A stretch of 64,000 nt of DNA from Brachypterus glaber (lineage: Eukaryota > Arthropoda > Insecta > Coleoptera > Kateretidae), in NCBI GenBank assembly GCA_958510825.1, contig OY294049.1, positions 35,244,774 to 35,308,773 of the forward strand, in the 5' to 3' direction. The notes beneath the pieces are model-generated. The model worked only from the letters and a program-made list of their open reading frames with translations, was not told the origin of the DNA and made no database searches. Below, one piece after another: positions 40,583 through 51,721 of the stretch. The position numbers were made by a program, and so were the translations under genes. The first letter of the stretch is position 1; every line of letters starts with the position of its first letter.

Positions 40583-41262
40583 GGGAAGATATGTAATGCT
40601 ACGCATTCCATTATATACTATTCACAGTATATGGTATATAGGATTTTCAATTTTTTTTTAATTTTCTTTTTGCGAAAAAAAAAATCAAAAAAAAAAAATT
40701 AAAAAAAATTCAATTTTTTTTTTTTTTTTGTTAAAAACGAAAAAATTTTGATTTTTTTTTATGATAGTTTTTTTATTTTTTAAAAAATTTTAACCCTCCA
40801 TAACTCTTTTGTTTTGGAGGGATTACTTTCAAAATTGCTAGAATTGATCCCCATAATAAAAGCATTTTTTTCTGAAAAAGGTTCGTTAATCAAAATTTTC
40901 TTTCAGCTTTTTTCGATTTTTTAAAAAGTTTAACTCCTCGTAACTTTTTTGTTTTTGGGGGGATTACTTTCAAAAACAATAGGGATGTTCCTCTCATAGA
41001 ACTTGATTTTTTCTGAAATTTTCGAGTCTCTCGGATTATTCCTTGTTGAGTTATCGTGTCTACAAAAAACGTGACAGACAGACAGATAGATGGACGGACG
41101 GACGGACGGACGGACAGAAGGACATTTTCAGAGTTTCTTATTTTTTCATGAAACACATTTGTATCCAAGAATAGTTTGTCTAGGATGTTTTTTGGCGATT
41201 TTGGGAAATTCGAAACTACCGTATGATACTATTCTAGCGCTACGCGCTGTGAATAGTACATA
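40583..41262 (+). repeat. Dispersed repeat family, full copy
   Basis: Starts AGATATGTAATGCTACGCAT and ends GCTACGCGCTGTGAATAGTA. The body is poly-A/T with internal GGGGGGATTACTTTCAAAAA blocks. It includes a (GGAC)n run at about 41092-41115. Copies or fragments also lie at 17270, 18748, 22475 and 25503. No protein is encoded; class unknown. Confidence 0.7.
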
Positions 41263-42110
41263 TAATAAGCACCTAGTAATTTTTAATCATTTGGCGACAA
41301 GGTTACGCAAAAAATCGCTTGATACCTATTCGGTTTTTAAGAAATCCCAAACATTATAAATATCGTCGCACTGTTAATATACGTTTTTAAAATTATAATT
41401 TTGTCGGCATTCTTTGTGCCAGCTTGAAATATGCCTTTTTACTAAGAGCCTAGTTATACTGAATATTGTTGAGACGCGCATTAAGCCCCGTATGTCTCGG
41501 CCTGTATCTTAATACAAGTGACCAGCTGAAGTTTACCCCATATTAAGGTTGTATCCCATCGAATCTTTTCGATGGTCTGCTAGTCCCATTACTGCGTTAT
41601 TGTATTCTTCACCAATAAATAATATTCTTTATATGACGCGGATCCCAAGTTCTGAGGAATGTCTGACCCTACCTCCGCTTTAAATATTTTTTCGGCTTTC
41701 AATTATTGTCGAAGATGCAAGGATTTCTATTAAGTGCATCTGTTTCTTAATGAATTCATATCATTTAATATTTTTTGTTCTTTTAGTAGCAGACCTTTAC
41801 CTGGGACATTATTTTTCAAAATACATAATAAAAATAAAACCCTGCGTTTTTAGAAATCGCGCCCTTCCAGAAAGGCAAATAATCCATATACAGCAATTCT
41901 ATAACTTTTTTTTTCCATATAGGAAATGGAAATAGAATATATAGTTTTTTTTTCAAAACATTAAAAAAAGCAATACTTAAATAAACAAATCTAGAAATCC
42001 TGACCTAGCTATCAACACTTTTCACGTAGGTAATCGACTTTATCATGCCTTGATGGCAGGGACACTAGATGGGTAGTTAGCTAAGAAACCTACACATAGG
42101 TGCCGACTCC

Positions 42111-42127
42111 GGGGGGGGGGGGGGGGG
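42111..42127. repeat. 17-base poly-G run
   Basis: Seventeen consecutive G residues, striking in AT-rich DNA. Directly upstream of the hammerhead copy at 42148. Confidence 0.9.
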
Positions 42128-42147
42128 CTATACTCAACTAATCTAGT

Positions 42148-42200
42148 GTCCTTACTGACGAGGACCAGCAGCCCGAAACTGCGCAGTCTGCCAATATCAC
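42148..42200 (+). ncRNA. Hammerhead ribozyme core, degenerate copy
   Basis: CTGACGA at 42155-42161, stem II GGAC/GCCC with one A-C mismatch, GAAA, perfect helix III ACTG-CG-CAGT (42178-42187) and cleavage triplet GTC ending at 42188. Helix I pairs only its first two positions before mismatching, so activity is doubtful. The downstream flank is split by the MITE at 42207. Confidence 0.6.
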
Positions 42201-42206
42201 TTTGTA

Positions 42207-42630
42207 CACGGAAAGAAATTAGTGGGCTCTGCGCTATACATTATAAGATATTTGGTAACAGTGGCAAATTATAGTGATTTAAGCTATAGATTATAAGGGA
42301 CACAATAACTAATAATGTTAAAAATAAATTGGAAACGATTATATATATTACAGACACGATTATATTTATTACAGGCACTATTATAAATTTACAGAAATAT
42401 TAGTATATTATAAAAATTATTAGCACGGACAATAATTAAATCTATTTAAGCTATAAATGCCATACTATTTGTTATATTTTATTATTCACTAAACAATTAA
42501 AGTATTTCATATAAATTTTTACACTGACTGCCATAATTGTAAGAGAAAGCCTTGTATTTATATAATAAGCGATTATAATTTGCTTGGTATGTGTGTTATA
42601 GCGCTCCTAGCTATAATTTTTTTTTCCGTG
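42207..42630. mobile_element. CACGGAAA-type MITE copy A, TA duplication
   Basis: Begins CACGGAAAGAAATTAGTGGG and ends TTTTTTTTTCCGTG, flanked by TA at 42205-42206 and 42631-42632. It interrupts the flank of a hammerhead repeat; the intact copy near 42870 reads CTTGTACGATGG with one TA. It is nearly identical to the copy at 61973. The interior is rich in ATTATA and GCTATA words; no coding sequence. Confidence 0.85.
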
Positions 42631-42809
42631 TACGATGATTGGATAAACACATAGAATATTTCATTAAAAATGTTATAATTTTGATTAAAATTAAACAATT
42701 TCGGTCTAACCACACGTTAGTGGTACACAGTATATACCTATCTAATGACTTTATTTTTAAAATGCATAAAGTCTGAAATATTTTTTCAGTCACCGTACAC
42801 TGTTGACTC

Positions 42810-42855
42810 TTGGTACTGATGAGGGCCAGCAGCCCGAAACTGTTCAGTCTGCTAA
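42810..42855 (+). ncRNA. Hammerhead ribozyme core, type I, best copy
   Basis: Helix I strands TTGGTA (42810-42815) and TGCTAA (42850-42855) pair at all six positions counting G-U. CTGATGA is at 42816-42822. Stem II is GGGC/GCCC (42823-42826, 42832-42835) with loop CAGCA. GAA is at 42836-42838. Helix III is ACTG/CAGT around TT (42839-42848). C at 42849 is the predicted cleavage nucleotide of a GTC triplet. Every conserved core position is intact. The element continues with GTACGATGGTTGG and an AT-rich tail. Confidence 0.85.
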
Positions 42856-42949
42856 CATTACATCATGCTTGTACGATGGTTGGTTAAATAAATTGTATAA
42901 TTAATAAATGGAATATTATATTCCATGTATTTCATTTATTATATATTAA

Positions 42950-43732
42950 AATATGTATAACGAAGAACCAAATTTCACTGCATAAATATACCCGAGTGTT
43001 CGTATATGATGGTGTCTATCTGATTGCTAATAAATAGCGTTCTCCAGCTTGGTATCAGCGGTTAGCGGTGGCAAGTTATTCCAAAAGGTAGATAAGCTGG
43101 AAAATCACCCCATAATTTGGCTTGTAGCGGTGCACACCTCACCTACAGATCTTACCCTGGCCGCCGTTCCGAAATTGTTAATTTCGCGTCCCGAACGTAT
43201 TTGCCATTTACATAAATTCGCCATTACGTATGCGGCCCGCAAAGAGATTTAATTGCTTAACGGCAAGTAAGACTGCGCTTGCTGATACTCATACTGAGCT
43301 AATTAAATAAGGCTTCTAAACAATTTTCGGTTCTGCTACATAGCGACTAATGCGAATTTACCCCGGTCATTATAATGCATTATCCGGTTTTTTATTCGTG
43401 CCAAAAAACCGTCTTTTGTTTTGCCTAAACTGCCAGGATGTGATTTTTATGGCGTAATTATACTTTACTCGTATTCGTTATTCCGAAGGCATCGCCCAGA
43501 ATTAAATCTTCATTTTTTAACTGCCCGCCATGTTTCACTTTCCCGATAGCACACTTTGTTCTAAAAGTATTCCTAGAACATTTTAAGAAGAAAAAATACC
43601 CACTAAATTTTCCTACAAAATTCATAAAATAGAAAAAAACAGAAGAAAAAAACCGCCTGCATAATGCATGGCTATAGTGAGCCATTAAAAGCGTAAAAAA
43701 AAATAAATTTAGGAGTTTACTAATTTATTCAT
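42950..43732. other. Single-copy, low-repeat stretch
   Basis: Less AT-rich than its surroundings, with no inverted or tandem repeats and no convincing reading frame. It may be conserved non-coding DNA or intron of an unrecognised gene. Confidence 0.35.
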
Positions 43733-43740
43733 AAAAAATA

Positions 43741-44909
43741 TAGGGACCCTAAATAAAGTGACATTTAACTTCACACAAAGGGTTGAGACACCAATTTAGT
43801 AATTTCTGCAGGGTTATGTTTTTTTTGCGAATTGGCACTATTGGTATAGTAGAAGTGACATTACTTGTCAAAATATCCATAGACGTGTTTTTTGAAAAAA
43901 TGTCACGACAATGTTCAGTGGTAAACTGTCGTAATTCTATTCATGCAGGATATATATTATTTCCATTCCCCAAATGCAATGCATTATTAAATGAATGGAA
44001 AAGAAGCATGTATCTTCCGAATTGGAAGATTTTCGATAAATCAAAAATTTGCGAAGAAAAAATATGAAAAAATGAACTTTAAAAATTTTAAATTTGTAAC
44101 TTTTGTAGGCACACTTTTCAGAGGAAGATTTTATTTTAAAATTAAAAGAAACCGCAATTCCAAAAATTCAAAAAAATTGTAGTTTTAATAGAAAATTAAA
44201 TGTTCCAGATGGTAATCAAATTCATTCTAAATTATCGAATTATGAAAAAATTATTTTTGAAAAGGAACAAATTATTTTGGAGAAAGATAAAAATATTTTG
44301 GACTTTTTGTTTGAATTGAGAAAATACTTGTAGAAAATGAAGAAAAATTTAAAGCACTTAATATATACATAAAAACCTTGGAAGAAGAAAATTTTAGTTT
44401 GAAAAATAATCAAAATTTGCGCAAAAATCAATATAATAATTTAATTTTATCATTGGGAGGTACATTCAACAAAAACCAAATAGAAATGCTTTTGATTAAA
44501 GATATTCAGTATATTCCATAAGTAAATCTTGATTTAAATTGTACAGGTACTTTAAAAAAGTACAATAATAAAACTATAAACCATATTTTCGTAAATAAAT
44601 AAATTTGATGACCAAATATTCAGTTTGACATTGACACTTAAATATGACAATATTATTATATTAATTAATATCGACGCCTCTGTTCGGGTTGACATTTAAC
44701 TATAACCTCAGATTTTGTATCTGACAGAATTTTATTAAATTTAGACATAATTATTACTAGATTTAGATTTGGCACCAAAGCACTTTGGATAAAACCATTG
44801 TCTTTCATTGTTTAACAATACTAGTGCTTGGTTGCCATTTTAACCTCAAAATCAAAGCGTGTCTCAACCCTTTGTGTGAAGTTAAATGTCACTTTATTTA
44901 GGGTCCCTA
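43741..44909 (+). mobile_element. P-superfamily transposon, deletion derivative, perfect 51-bp TIRs
   Basis: The 51 bases from 43741 (TAGGGACCCTAAATAAAGTG and on) are repeated exactly in reverse complement at 44859-44909. The octamer AAAAAATA stands immediately outside both ends (43733-43740, 44910-44917). An 8-bp duplication plus an internal THAP-domain reading frame identify a P-element relative. At 1169 bp it is too short for a whole transposase, so it is non-autonomous. Perfect TIRs and duplication argue for recent insertion. Confidence 0.9.
43900..44520 (+). pseudogene. THAP-domain transposase remnant
   Basis: ATG at 43900 opens a THAP zinc finger: C at residues 5 and 10, then the conserved FPFP and two W residues. 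The last Cys is in KICE, and the final AHFSEEDF lies across an intron acceptor at 44106-44108. The two halves rejoin the C2CH motif, but the donor after 44055 reads GA instead of GT, so splicing should fail and read-through meets a stop. Downstream is a charged, coiled-coil-like stretch interrupted by a stop near 44333, resembling the zipper that follows THAP in P transposases. The catalytic domain is absent. Confidence 0.75.
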
Positions 44910-44917
44910 AAAAAATA

Positions 44918-47084
44918 CGGTATGCCAATTGACATTTATGAGCATAATTCTTAATTTTAAACTGCGAAACATATCAAACCGCTTTGTCTTCAAACCGCAC
45001 ACATTAATATTTATTTGGCAATAAAAAAACTAATTTGACACAACCGTATCGAATATATAAATTATCTCGAATTCTACGTACAATTAAAACATAATGGTTC
45101 CAACTTAATAATGATTTGTTTTTAATTTGTTTGCAAGAACAACAAAAACATATTACAAGACATTCTTCATTCACATTGCCCAATCTTAGGTGTTATCTTG
45201 ATTGTGACACATGTCAAGTGTGGGTCCGATGCCGGAATCCTAACGGTGTACACGTTGATGGAATAATAATGAATAAGCTTGATATGAACGCGCTAGTGAT
45301 CAAGTGATCAGGTGCTAAAATCTTTATAGCGACTGCAATTAGTGACTTTATCGAACTGATATGATCTTCGTCGTTTCCGTTCACAGGGAGTACCACACAT
45401 ATACATTTCGGACAATGCAAGTCTATTAACGGTTTTAAGACTTTTTAAAATCTATCTATGGTCCATGAACGTAGAGAATAAGGACTGGTAACTTATAGTT
45501 CGATTTGGTTATGTATTGAATAAAAAGCGCGGGTATCTACGAGCGTGATGGGAAGCCTTCTAGATCGTAATTTTAATTTTTAAATGGTAGTTAGTCGGCG
45601 GCTGACAGATGGCGCCATGCGTAAACAGTGACATTATAAACATATGTTCACAGTGACGTTTATTTTTGGTGTGTGTTTTTATGAGAACATCTTCTTGGGT
45701 TATTCTAAAGTAAGTTATAGATACCTGGTATATGATTTTAGAAATAGCAAATAGGCTAGCCCACAAGGTCTCTAAATCTTTATATGTGGTTCATCAAAAA
45801 CTGTAAGCCATGATTCTGGTGATTTAATTTTGAATTCTCAAGTACTATGTTTTCTTGTGTCAACTATAAATACGTTTAATGTTACCAAACTATAAAAAAA
45901 ACCATTGTTATCACAAAATACTAAAAGTAATTACATAATACCGATAAAAATATTATAGTTTAGTAGCAACAAAATATTTTGACGTTTATTTCTAACATAA
46001 ACAAAATTTTAGGTTATGTGTCATAGAATTTTATAAAATCATAAATCTAGAGTGCTCCATATCTCGCTCGTAGACTATTTCGCCATCTGGTGGATTTCAG
46101 TCATTACGTAACACGAAAAAGCTAGTTAAAACTGCGGAGTGTCACAGTGTTGTTATGGTCTGATAGAACCATTTGTGTTCTGTGAATAGAACTACCCAAA
46201 AATACGAACAGACTTAATTTTTTCACTACACTCCACACAAGTAGCTTTTGTTTGTTTGTTTTTCGTTTTGTCAAATTAATTTTAGACTAAGCCGACATTC
46301 TTTAGTCCAACTTCGTTTATCGTAATATAAAGAGCAATGCTACTGAATAGTAAGACTTATTACCTATTGGTTTATTTTTCACCTGTCAATTTTTTTTTTT
46401 CATTATTGTAATTATTTAAGAAGTGCCAACTTTTTAACTTACAGTTGTGTTTAGGAAATGGGACGGACGCTTGAACGCGCTCGGCGGTATTTTACGCTTT
46501 TTTTTTGGGGGAAATGGGTTTCGATTTAATTTTTTTCACAGTGTGCGTCGGGTGGATTGCAATGAAAGGGTGGTTAGGGGTTTTCTCTTAGGCAATAAGG
46601 TAGTTAGTTATATAGTTGAGTTCGCGAGTACTTACCGTGTAACTAATTAAAACTAGTAAAAGAGGTGAAGCGCGGAAGGGGGGCGCTTTCCTTCGGATTT
46701 ATGGGGCAATTAGCACCCGACTTGTAATTTATACAAGCTATAACCCCCTGCAGAGTAACGCTGCTTCGTCTCAACCTTAAATACTAGGTGTCCCACATAG
46801 GAAGATTCCTCTTTTCCGCGATTGTATTAGAGTTCCACGTGATGTTGCAGATATCCTGAAGAATTCTTAAAAAGGGAATACATTGTGACTTCTCAGCGCA
46901 ACCACTATGCAACTTTTATAAAACGTTTTTCTGTGATAACAATGTAATTCTTCAGCACTTCTTGTAGAAGTTTTGTCTACTTCCACTGCTCCATTTGTAT
47001 CCTACCAGCAATCACATGTAACCTTTCAATAAGTCTTAATTACAATTAATATATTGTTTCATACCTATATGTTTTTTTTTAAGC
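44918..47084. other. Mostly single-copy, gene-free stretch
   Basis: I find no long inverted repeats and no recognised protein. Frames near 45116 and 46447 show no family resemblance and no splice-linked partners. The 46450-46700 part is unusually GC-rich for this window. Confidence 0.4.
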
Positions 47085-47262
47085 TTTCTTTGCTAAAATA
47101 AGTTCGAGACACTATACAAGCTGTTCAACAGCTCAGTGTGCCTCATCTTGCGGATTATTACTATTTTTTATTATTGTTATTAGTTAGGTTATTCTATATT
47201 ATATATATTGTAAACTAATTTTTTTATAAATAAATAAATAAATAAAAAAAAAAAAAAAGTAT
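47085..47262 (+). mobile_element. Possible retroposon 3' end with poly(A) tail
   Basis: GTTCGAGACACTATACAAGC leads through an AT-rich stretch to TAAATAAATAAATAAATAAA and a 15-base A run. A terminal tail of this kind is typical for LINE or SINE 3' ends. No coding part was recognised. Confidence 0.35.
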
Positions 47263-48044
47263 CTAACTTAATATATTAATTTTAGTTAAGACCTAGTTCA
47301 TGCTACTAATTTAGTGCACATCACTGGATTAGTAAATGGGACCCTCTATGCCTGCCATTGGGAATACACTATATAGTCTACAGCTTTCCCCTTTAACAAA
47401 CAAGCTTGTTTGTTACAAAAAACTTGCAAGTTACGAAGTTTATTAGAAGTAAATATAAAAAAAGTAATTGTTACTAAACTCCGCGCATTATCTATCTGAG
47501 TTGATGGTCATTTGTTTCTTGTTATGTGGTTGGCAGAATATATTTAGTTCCTTATGTAAGGTTTTCATCTTGTTTAAAATTTATTGTCAATCAAGACATT
47601 ATTTTGACATTTATAAAAAAATCCAAATAATTTGCTTTAGCAAGAAGAAATAACAAGAAAAGTGCATAAAAAGAAAACTAAAGCATCAATCTATAAACAT
47701 TTTGTTTAAATGAAGTAATATAATGGAGTGCTCTATAAATTTTTGAAGTAAACACTATAACAGAGAATTTATTGGTTAAAATAATACTGGTCCGTAATTT
47801 TATTCAGGTAATGTTAAATTTAAGTTTATAATAGCACTTTATGAATAAAAACTTACTTTTATTATAATTTTGAACAAAGTTTTACTTTTTAAACAGATTT
47901 TGTTATTATTTGTAAGACGTAAAATGACAGTCAATTTAACCTAAATGTTAAAAATTATCAAAAGCACAATGGGCTACAAAAATATTACTAAAAGTCATTT
48001 TTAAACCATTTCTTTCTTGATCCAATTTGTTACTCAGATAGATA

Positions 48045-48073
48045 ATGCGCCGAGTATAATATACTCGGCGCAT
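48045..48073. repeat. Perfect 29-nt palindrome
   Basis: ATGCGCCGAGTATA, one central A, then the exact complement. The GC-rich outer arms (GCGCCGAG) stand out in AT-rich surroundings. Confidence 0.85.
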
Positions 48074-48329
48074 ACATACATATATACATACATATTATGT
48101 ATAGAATTCTTTATGAATATAATGTACATCCCTATAGTAAAACTTAAAAAAAAAACGTGTAATTTGCGAAGTTTTTTGTAAAATTCCTCGTAATTACATT
48201 CGTAATTCTCCAGCAGGCTCTGAATAATGAAAAAAAAGTCTTATAAGAAATTGAACTTCTTGAAGCAACATAGTGAGAACTTCTTGTAGAAGTTTTGTGT
48301 TTACTGGGTTATTAAAGTATGTACAGTAA

Positions 48330-48610
48330 TTAGTTAATAACAGCTGTAAAGTATTTCTTAGCGCTTTTTCGCAGGACACATGTCTTTCGATATGTTCAAA
48401 GCCATATTCTCTTGTTTTAAGGCAAGAATTTCTTTGAACCGAAGTCAATGTCCCTGAATAAAGAGCGCTGCTTTTTATTCAAAAACCCGTGTTCTTTATT
48501 TAAAGACATTGACTTTCGTTCAAAGAAATGCTAGCCTTGAAACAAGAGAATATGGCTTTGGACATACAGAAAGACACGTGTCCTTGGTTCAAGGAATCCT
48601 TTTTTCTGTG
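48330..48610. mobile_element. CACAGAAA-type element, copy with eroded left end
   Basis: The right end TTCAAGGAATCCTTTTTTCT and GTG followed by TA match the terminus at 61582. The interior shares ACATGTCTTTCGATATGTTC, AATATGGCTTTG and ACATTGACTTTC words. CAAGG/CCTTG, TTCAAAG and TTGAAAC words recur in both orientations. Confidence 0.6.
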
Positions 48611-48649
48611 TAAGATTTAATTGTAAGCATAAATTTAGCATCAAGAAGC

Positions 48650-50319
48650 TGCCAAATATAAATCAACACATCGCATAAAAATAAAACAGAGAAAAGTCAA
48701 AAGGTCGTACGGTACTCATTTTTAAACAAAAATGAAAGGTATATAAACCCTTGACACAACAACCTTGAGTTTTAATTTGGGAACTCATGTGAAACACGGG
48801 CTATTATTTTAATTTAATTAATTAATCTTCTGAAGGCACCATCCACAGGCTCCCATAAGCATACACATAACGTTATAAGCCTGCGCACAATATACATGAC
48901 GGCACCTCAAGCCAATCACGGCATCGTATGTTATGTATTAGGTATGTTAGTAATGTGAACCTCTAGGCGCTTAAAGGTACCAGTTAAGGTTTTCATCTAA
49001 AAGTAGTCCTAAAGATTTAATCTCTGTGGTATATTTTAAGCCGCTAATTCGTCTTATTTGGAACACCCGGTATTCTTTAGGGAATGGCGCGGAATCGAAA
49101 TTGAATCGTTATAATTATCTGTATACCTACCTACTAGAACTACCCTGCTCACTTCCTACCTAGCTGATGTATATTCATACTATTCTCCCACCGTGTTGTC
49201 TCGAAACTAATTTAACTTCTATCAAACTCTAATATTAAAACCCTAAGCTAACTTTCACATTTTAATCCTTTTTCAGAATTAATAATAACACGTAGTAAAT
49301 ATCTGTCACGGTAAGCCAGAGGACCAGCCCTAAAATAAAAAATAAATAAAAAATATTAATAAAAAAAAAATAAAAGTTGGGGTCTTCGAAAGTTGAAAAA
49401 AAAAATGTTTCGGCTCACCCTTATTTATATTTTTGCATAATTTTATTTAAAAATATCTTTATTCATATATTTTGTTGTTCTCGAAACCGTCGATAATTAG
49501 CTTAAAACCAATTAAAACCGTTCAGCTTATGAATATATCATATTTATAAATATGTATCAAGTTTGATTTTTACTCATTTTGCGGTTGACTTGGTTTTACG
49601 AGAGGACGTCGTTTCAATCATAGCATTTTCAGTTGATAACACAACACCCCACTGTTATAGAATGGGGTACACAAAAAAGGAGCAAGCAACCGAGAAAAAT
49701 GACTTTCCGTATACTAGTGTATCTTTTTTTCTCATTGTGGAAAAATGGATTGCATAAAATGTCGCCGGAAAAGCCGGAACATAAAAAATATGAGGAAGTG
49801 AATTTTTGTTTCTCCAAATAAACAAAAATATTTAGGTCAAATACATAATTCAACGAAAAAAACACTAGATCCAATTTCTTTGATTGAAATCACAAATATT
49901 TATCTCATTTTTTATATTTTTTTCTATTTTGCGACTCTTATAAGCTCATAATCACATGTATTTTGCGTGTTCTTATAGGCCCATAAGAAGTCTTTTTTTT
50001 TCTTTTGGGTTGGCAACAGATAAAAGCCTATCGCTTGACGTTTTTCGTGCAAATTTCAAAGTCGCTTAAAAGTTCAATTTTCTACAAAATTTTGTGTTAT
50101 AGGTTATTTTTTACCGTGTTAAAATTGTGGCTTGGTTACTAGCAGTGAAAAAGAAAAGACATGACTATAAAATATATCAAAATAATATTTGTTCTTAGAA
50201 TTTTAAACGTGGCGAAAATTGTAATGCCAACCCGAAACAAAAATACCTAAATCAGTCATTAACTTAAATGTAAGCTTTTTAAAATTTTAGAGCAAAATAG
50301 AAAAAATTGTATAAAGCAC
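48650..50319. other. Gene-free stretch, low repeat content
   Basis: No recognised gene. 48800-49330 has balanced composition and no repeats. Frames around 49563-49874 overlap on both strands and look fortuitous. Confidence 0.4.
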
Positions 50320-50426
50320 TAGTTTCATAACACGTTTTTAGCACACTAGTACTTTAGAAAACTCGCCTCAAGCGGCTCGTTTTCTAAACTTGTACTCTTG
50401 CGCTAAAAACGGGTGTTATGAAACTA
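50320..50426. repeat. Hairpin-type repeat with GC-rich loop
   Basis: TAGTTTCATAACACG..TTTTTAGC pairs with GCTAAAAACGGGTGTTATGAAACTA, and GTACTTTAGAAAAC pairs with GTTTTCTAAACTTGTAC. The loop is CTCGCCTCAAGCGGCTC. Confidence 0.65.
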
Positions 50427-50681
50427 TGGTCTGTTTCATCAAGCAAGAAGATTCCCCGGGGCCCGGCGTCGATAGTAGGGGCCAGGCAAAAATTTTCTGC
50501 CAGGGGTAAAGCTTTTTTCAGTGTCGAAAACTTTTATTTTGGCAAAAATGGGGTGCCCGGGAAAAAGGTTTCCCGGAGCCCAGGCTGGCCCTGTTCTGCC
50601 CTGCATATACTATTCAAACCTGTTATAAAAATACTCACTGTGCGATTTTTAATTTACTATCTTGCTTGATGAAACAGACCA
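50427..50681. mobile_element. 255-bp MITE, TGGTCTGTTTCATC ends, TA duplication
   Basis: TGGTCTGTTTCATCAAGCAA is repeated exactly in reverse complement at the right. TA flanks it at 50425-50426 and 50682-50683. It lies directly against the hairpin repeat to its left. The GC-rich interior is non-coding. Confidence 0.75.
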
Positions 50682-51617
50682 TAGTACTTTAATATACCTA
50701 CTATTATTCGTTTGGACTTTTTCTTATATTATTCGTTTGTTTTTTTTATAGGCTTCTAAATTCAAAAAATAAGACCTTTTCGTATGTTTTCGATATATTT
50801 TGATAACAAAATTATATAAATACTAAAGATACGACTCTAATTTTTATAACCAATAGTAACACATACGTGCGGTTTATAAAAATTAAAAAAGTTTTATATA
50901 TAATCCAGTGACAGAGATTTTAGATATTAAAGTTAAGTAAAGCCACTGTGCGCCATATCTCAAAAAAAACGAGCTGGCGTAACTAAAATGGTTTCGGCAA
51001 ATTTTTGAGTGTTGCGTAGAGTTATAGGTCAATATATTGGTCTTTTTTCTCATTTTCCTCGACGCTCTGGATATTTGTCTTTTTTCTCTTTCTTCTCGAC
51101 GCTTTGGGTTTAAACCTGTATAGAAATTTACGTTCCTCTATTTTTGTGTAACTTCCAATTTTTACCTAATTTAAAATGTCTATGGCAAATAGTTATATGG
51201 AAAATATTTGCTGAACTAAATAAAATACCGAAGTTACACTCTTGTAACTATTCATCTGGTTTACAGTTTGTAACGATTTTTTAGACTTTGGGGACCCAAA
51301 AATAGAATTTAAATTCGTAGAGATATGTAAGGGTTTTAGATTCATTAATCACTTTTAACTTAGGGAGTAGATCTATCAAAAACTGCTATCTATAAAATAC
51401 AATTATATTTTCTTTTCAGTAAGGAATACAATTTTAAATTACAGCTACAATTAGTAGACCAGGCGGTATCTGTTTCAAAACACCCATGTTTGGGTAAATC
51501 GGATAGTAGTGAAAAATTTATTTCCCTGGACAAGAGCAGATATGTGGAAGGAGCAATGGCAAGAAATTTTCTATGAAATCCTGTCATACGCTCTCATATT
51601 ATAATATTGCCCTTTCT

Positions 51618-51658
51618 AAAATTAACCCACTCCGCCTCCAGCTTTGTGGGTTAATTTT
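51618..51658. repeat. Hairpin with 13-bp perfect arms
   Basis: AAAATTAACCCAC and its exact complement around a 15-nt loop. Confidence 0.75.
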
Positions 51659-51721
51659 CTCATGGGCAAAATCGTAGTTTCCTCTTTCACACCATAAATA
51701 ACTATTAATTGGAAAGATATA

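Noticed and set aside
46447..46650. 67-codon frame in a GC-richer patch
   Set aside because: No recognisable motif, and codon use reflects G-runs and T-runs. No evidence for a gene.
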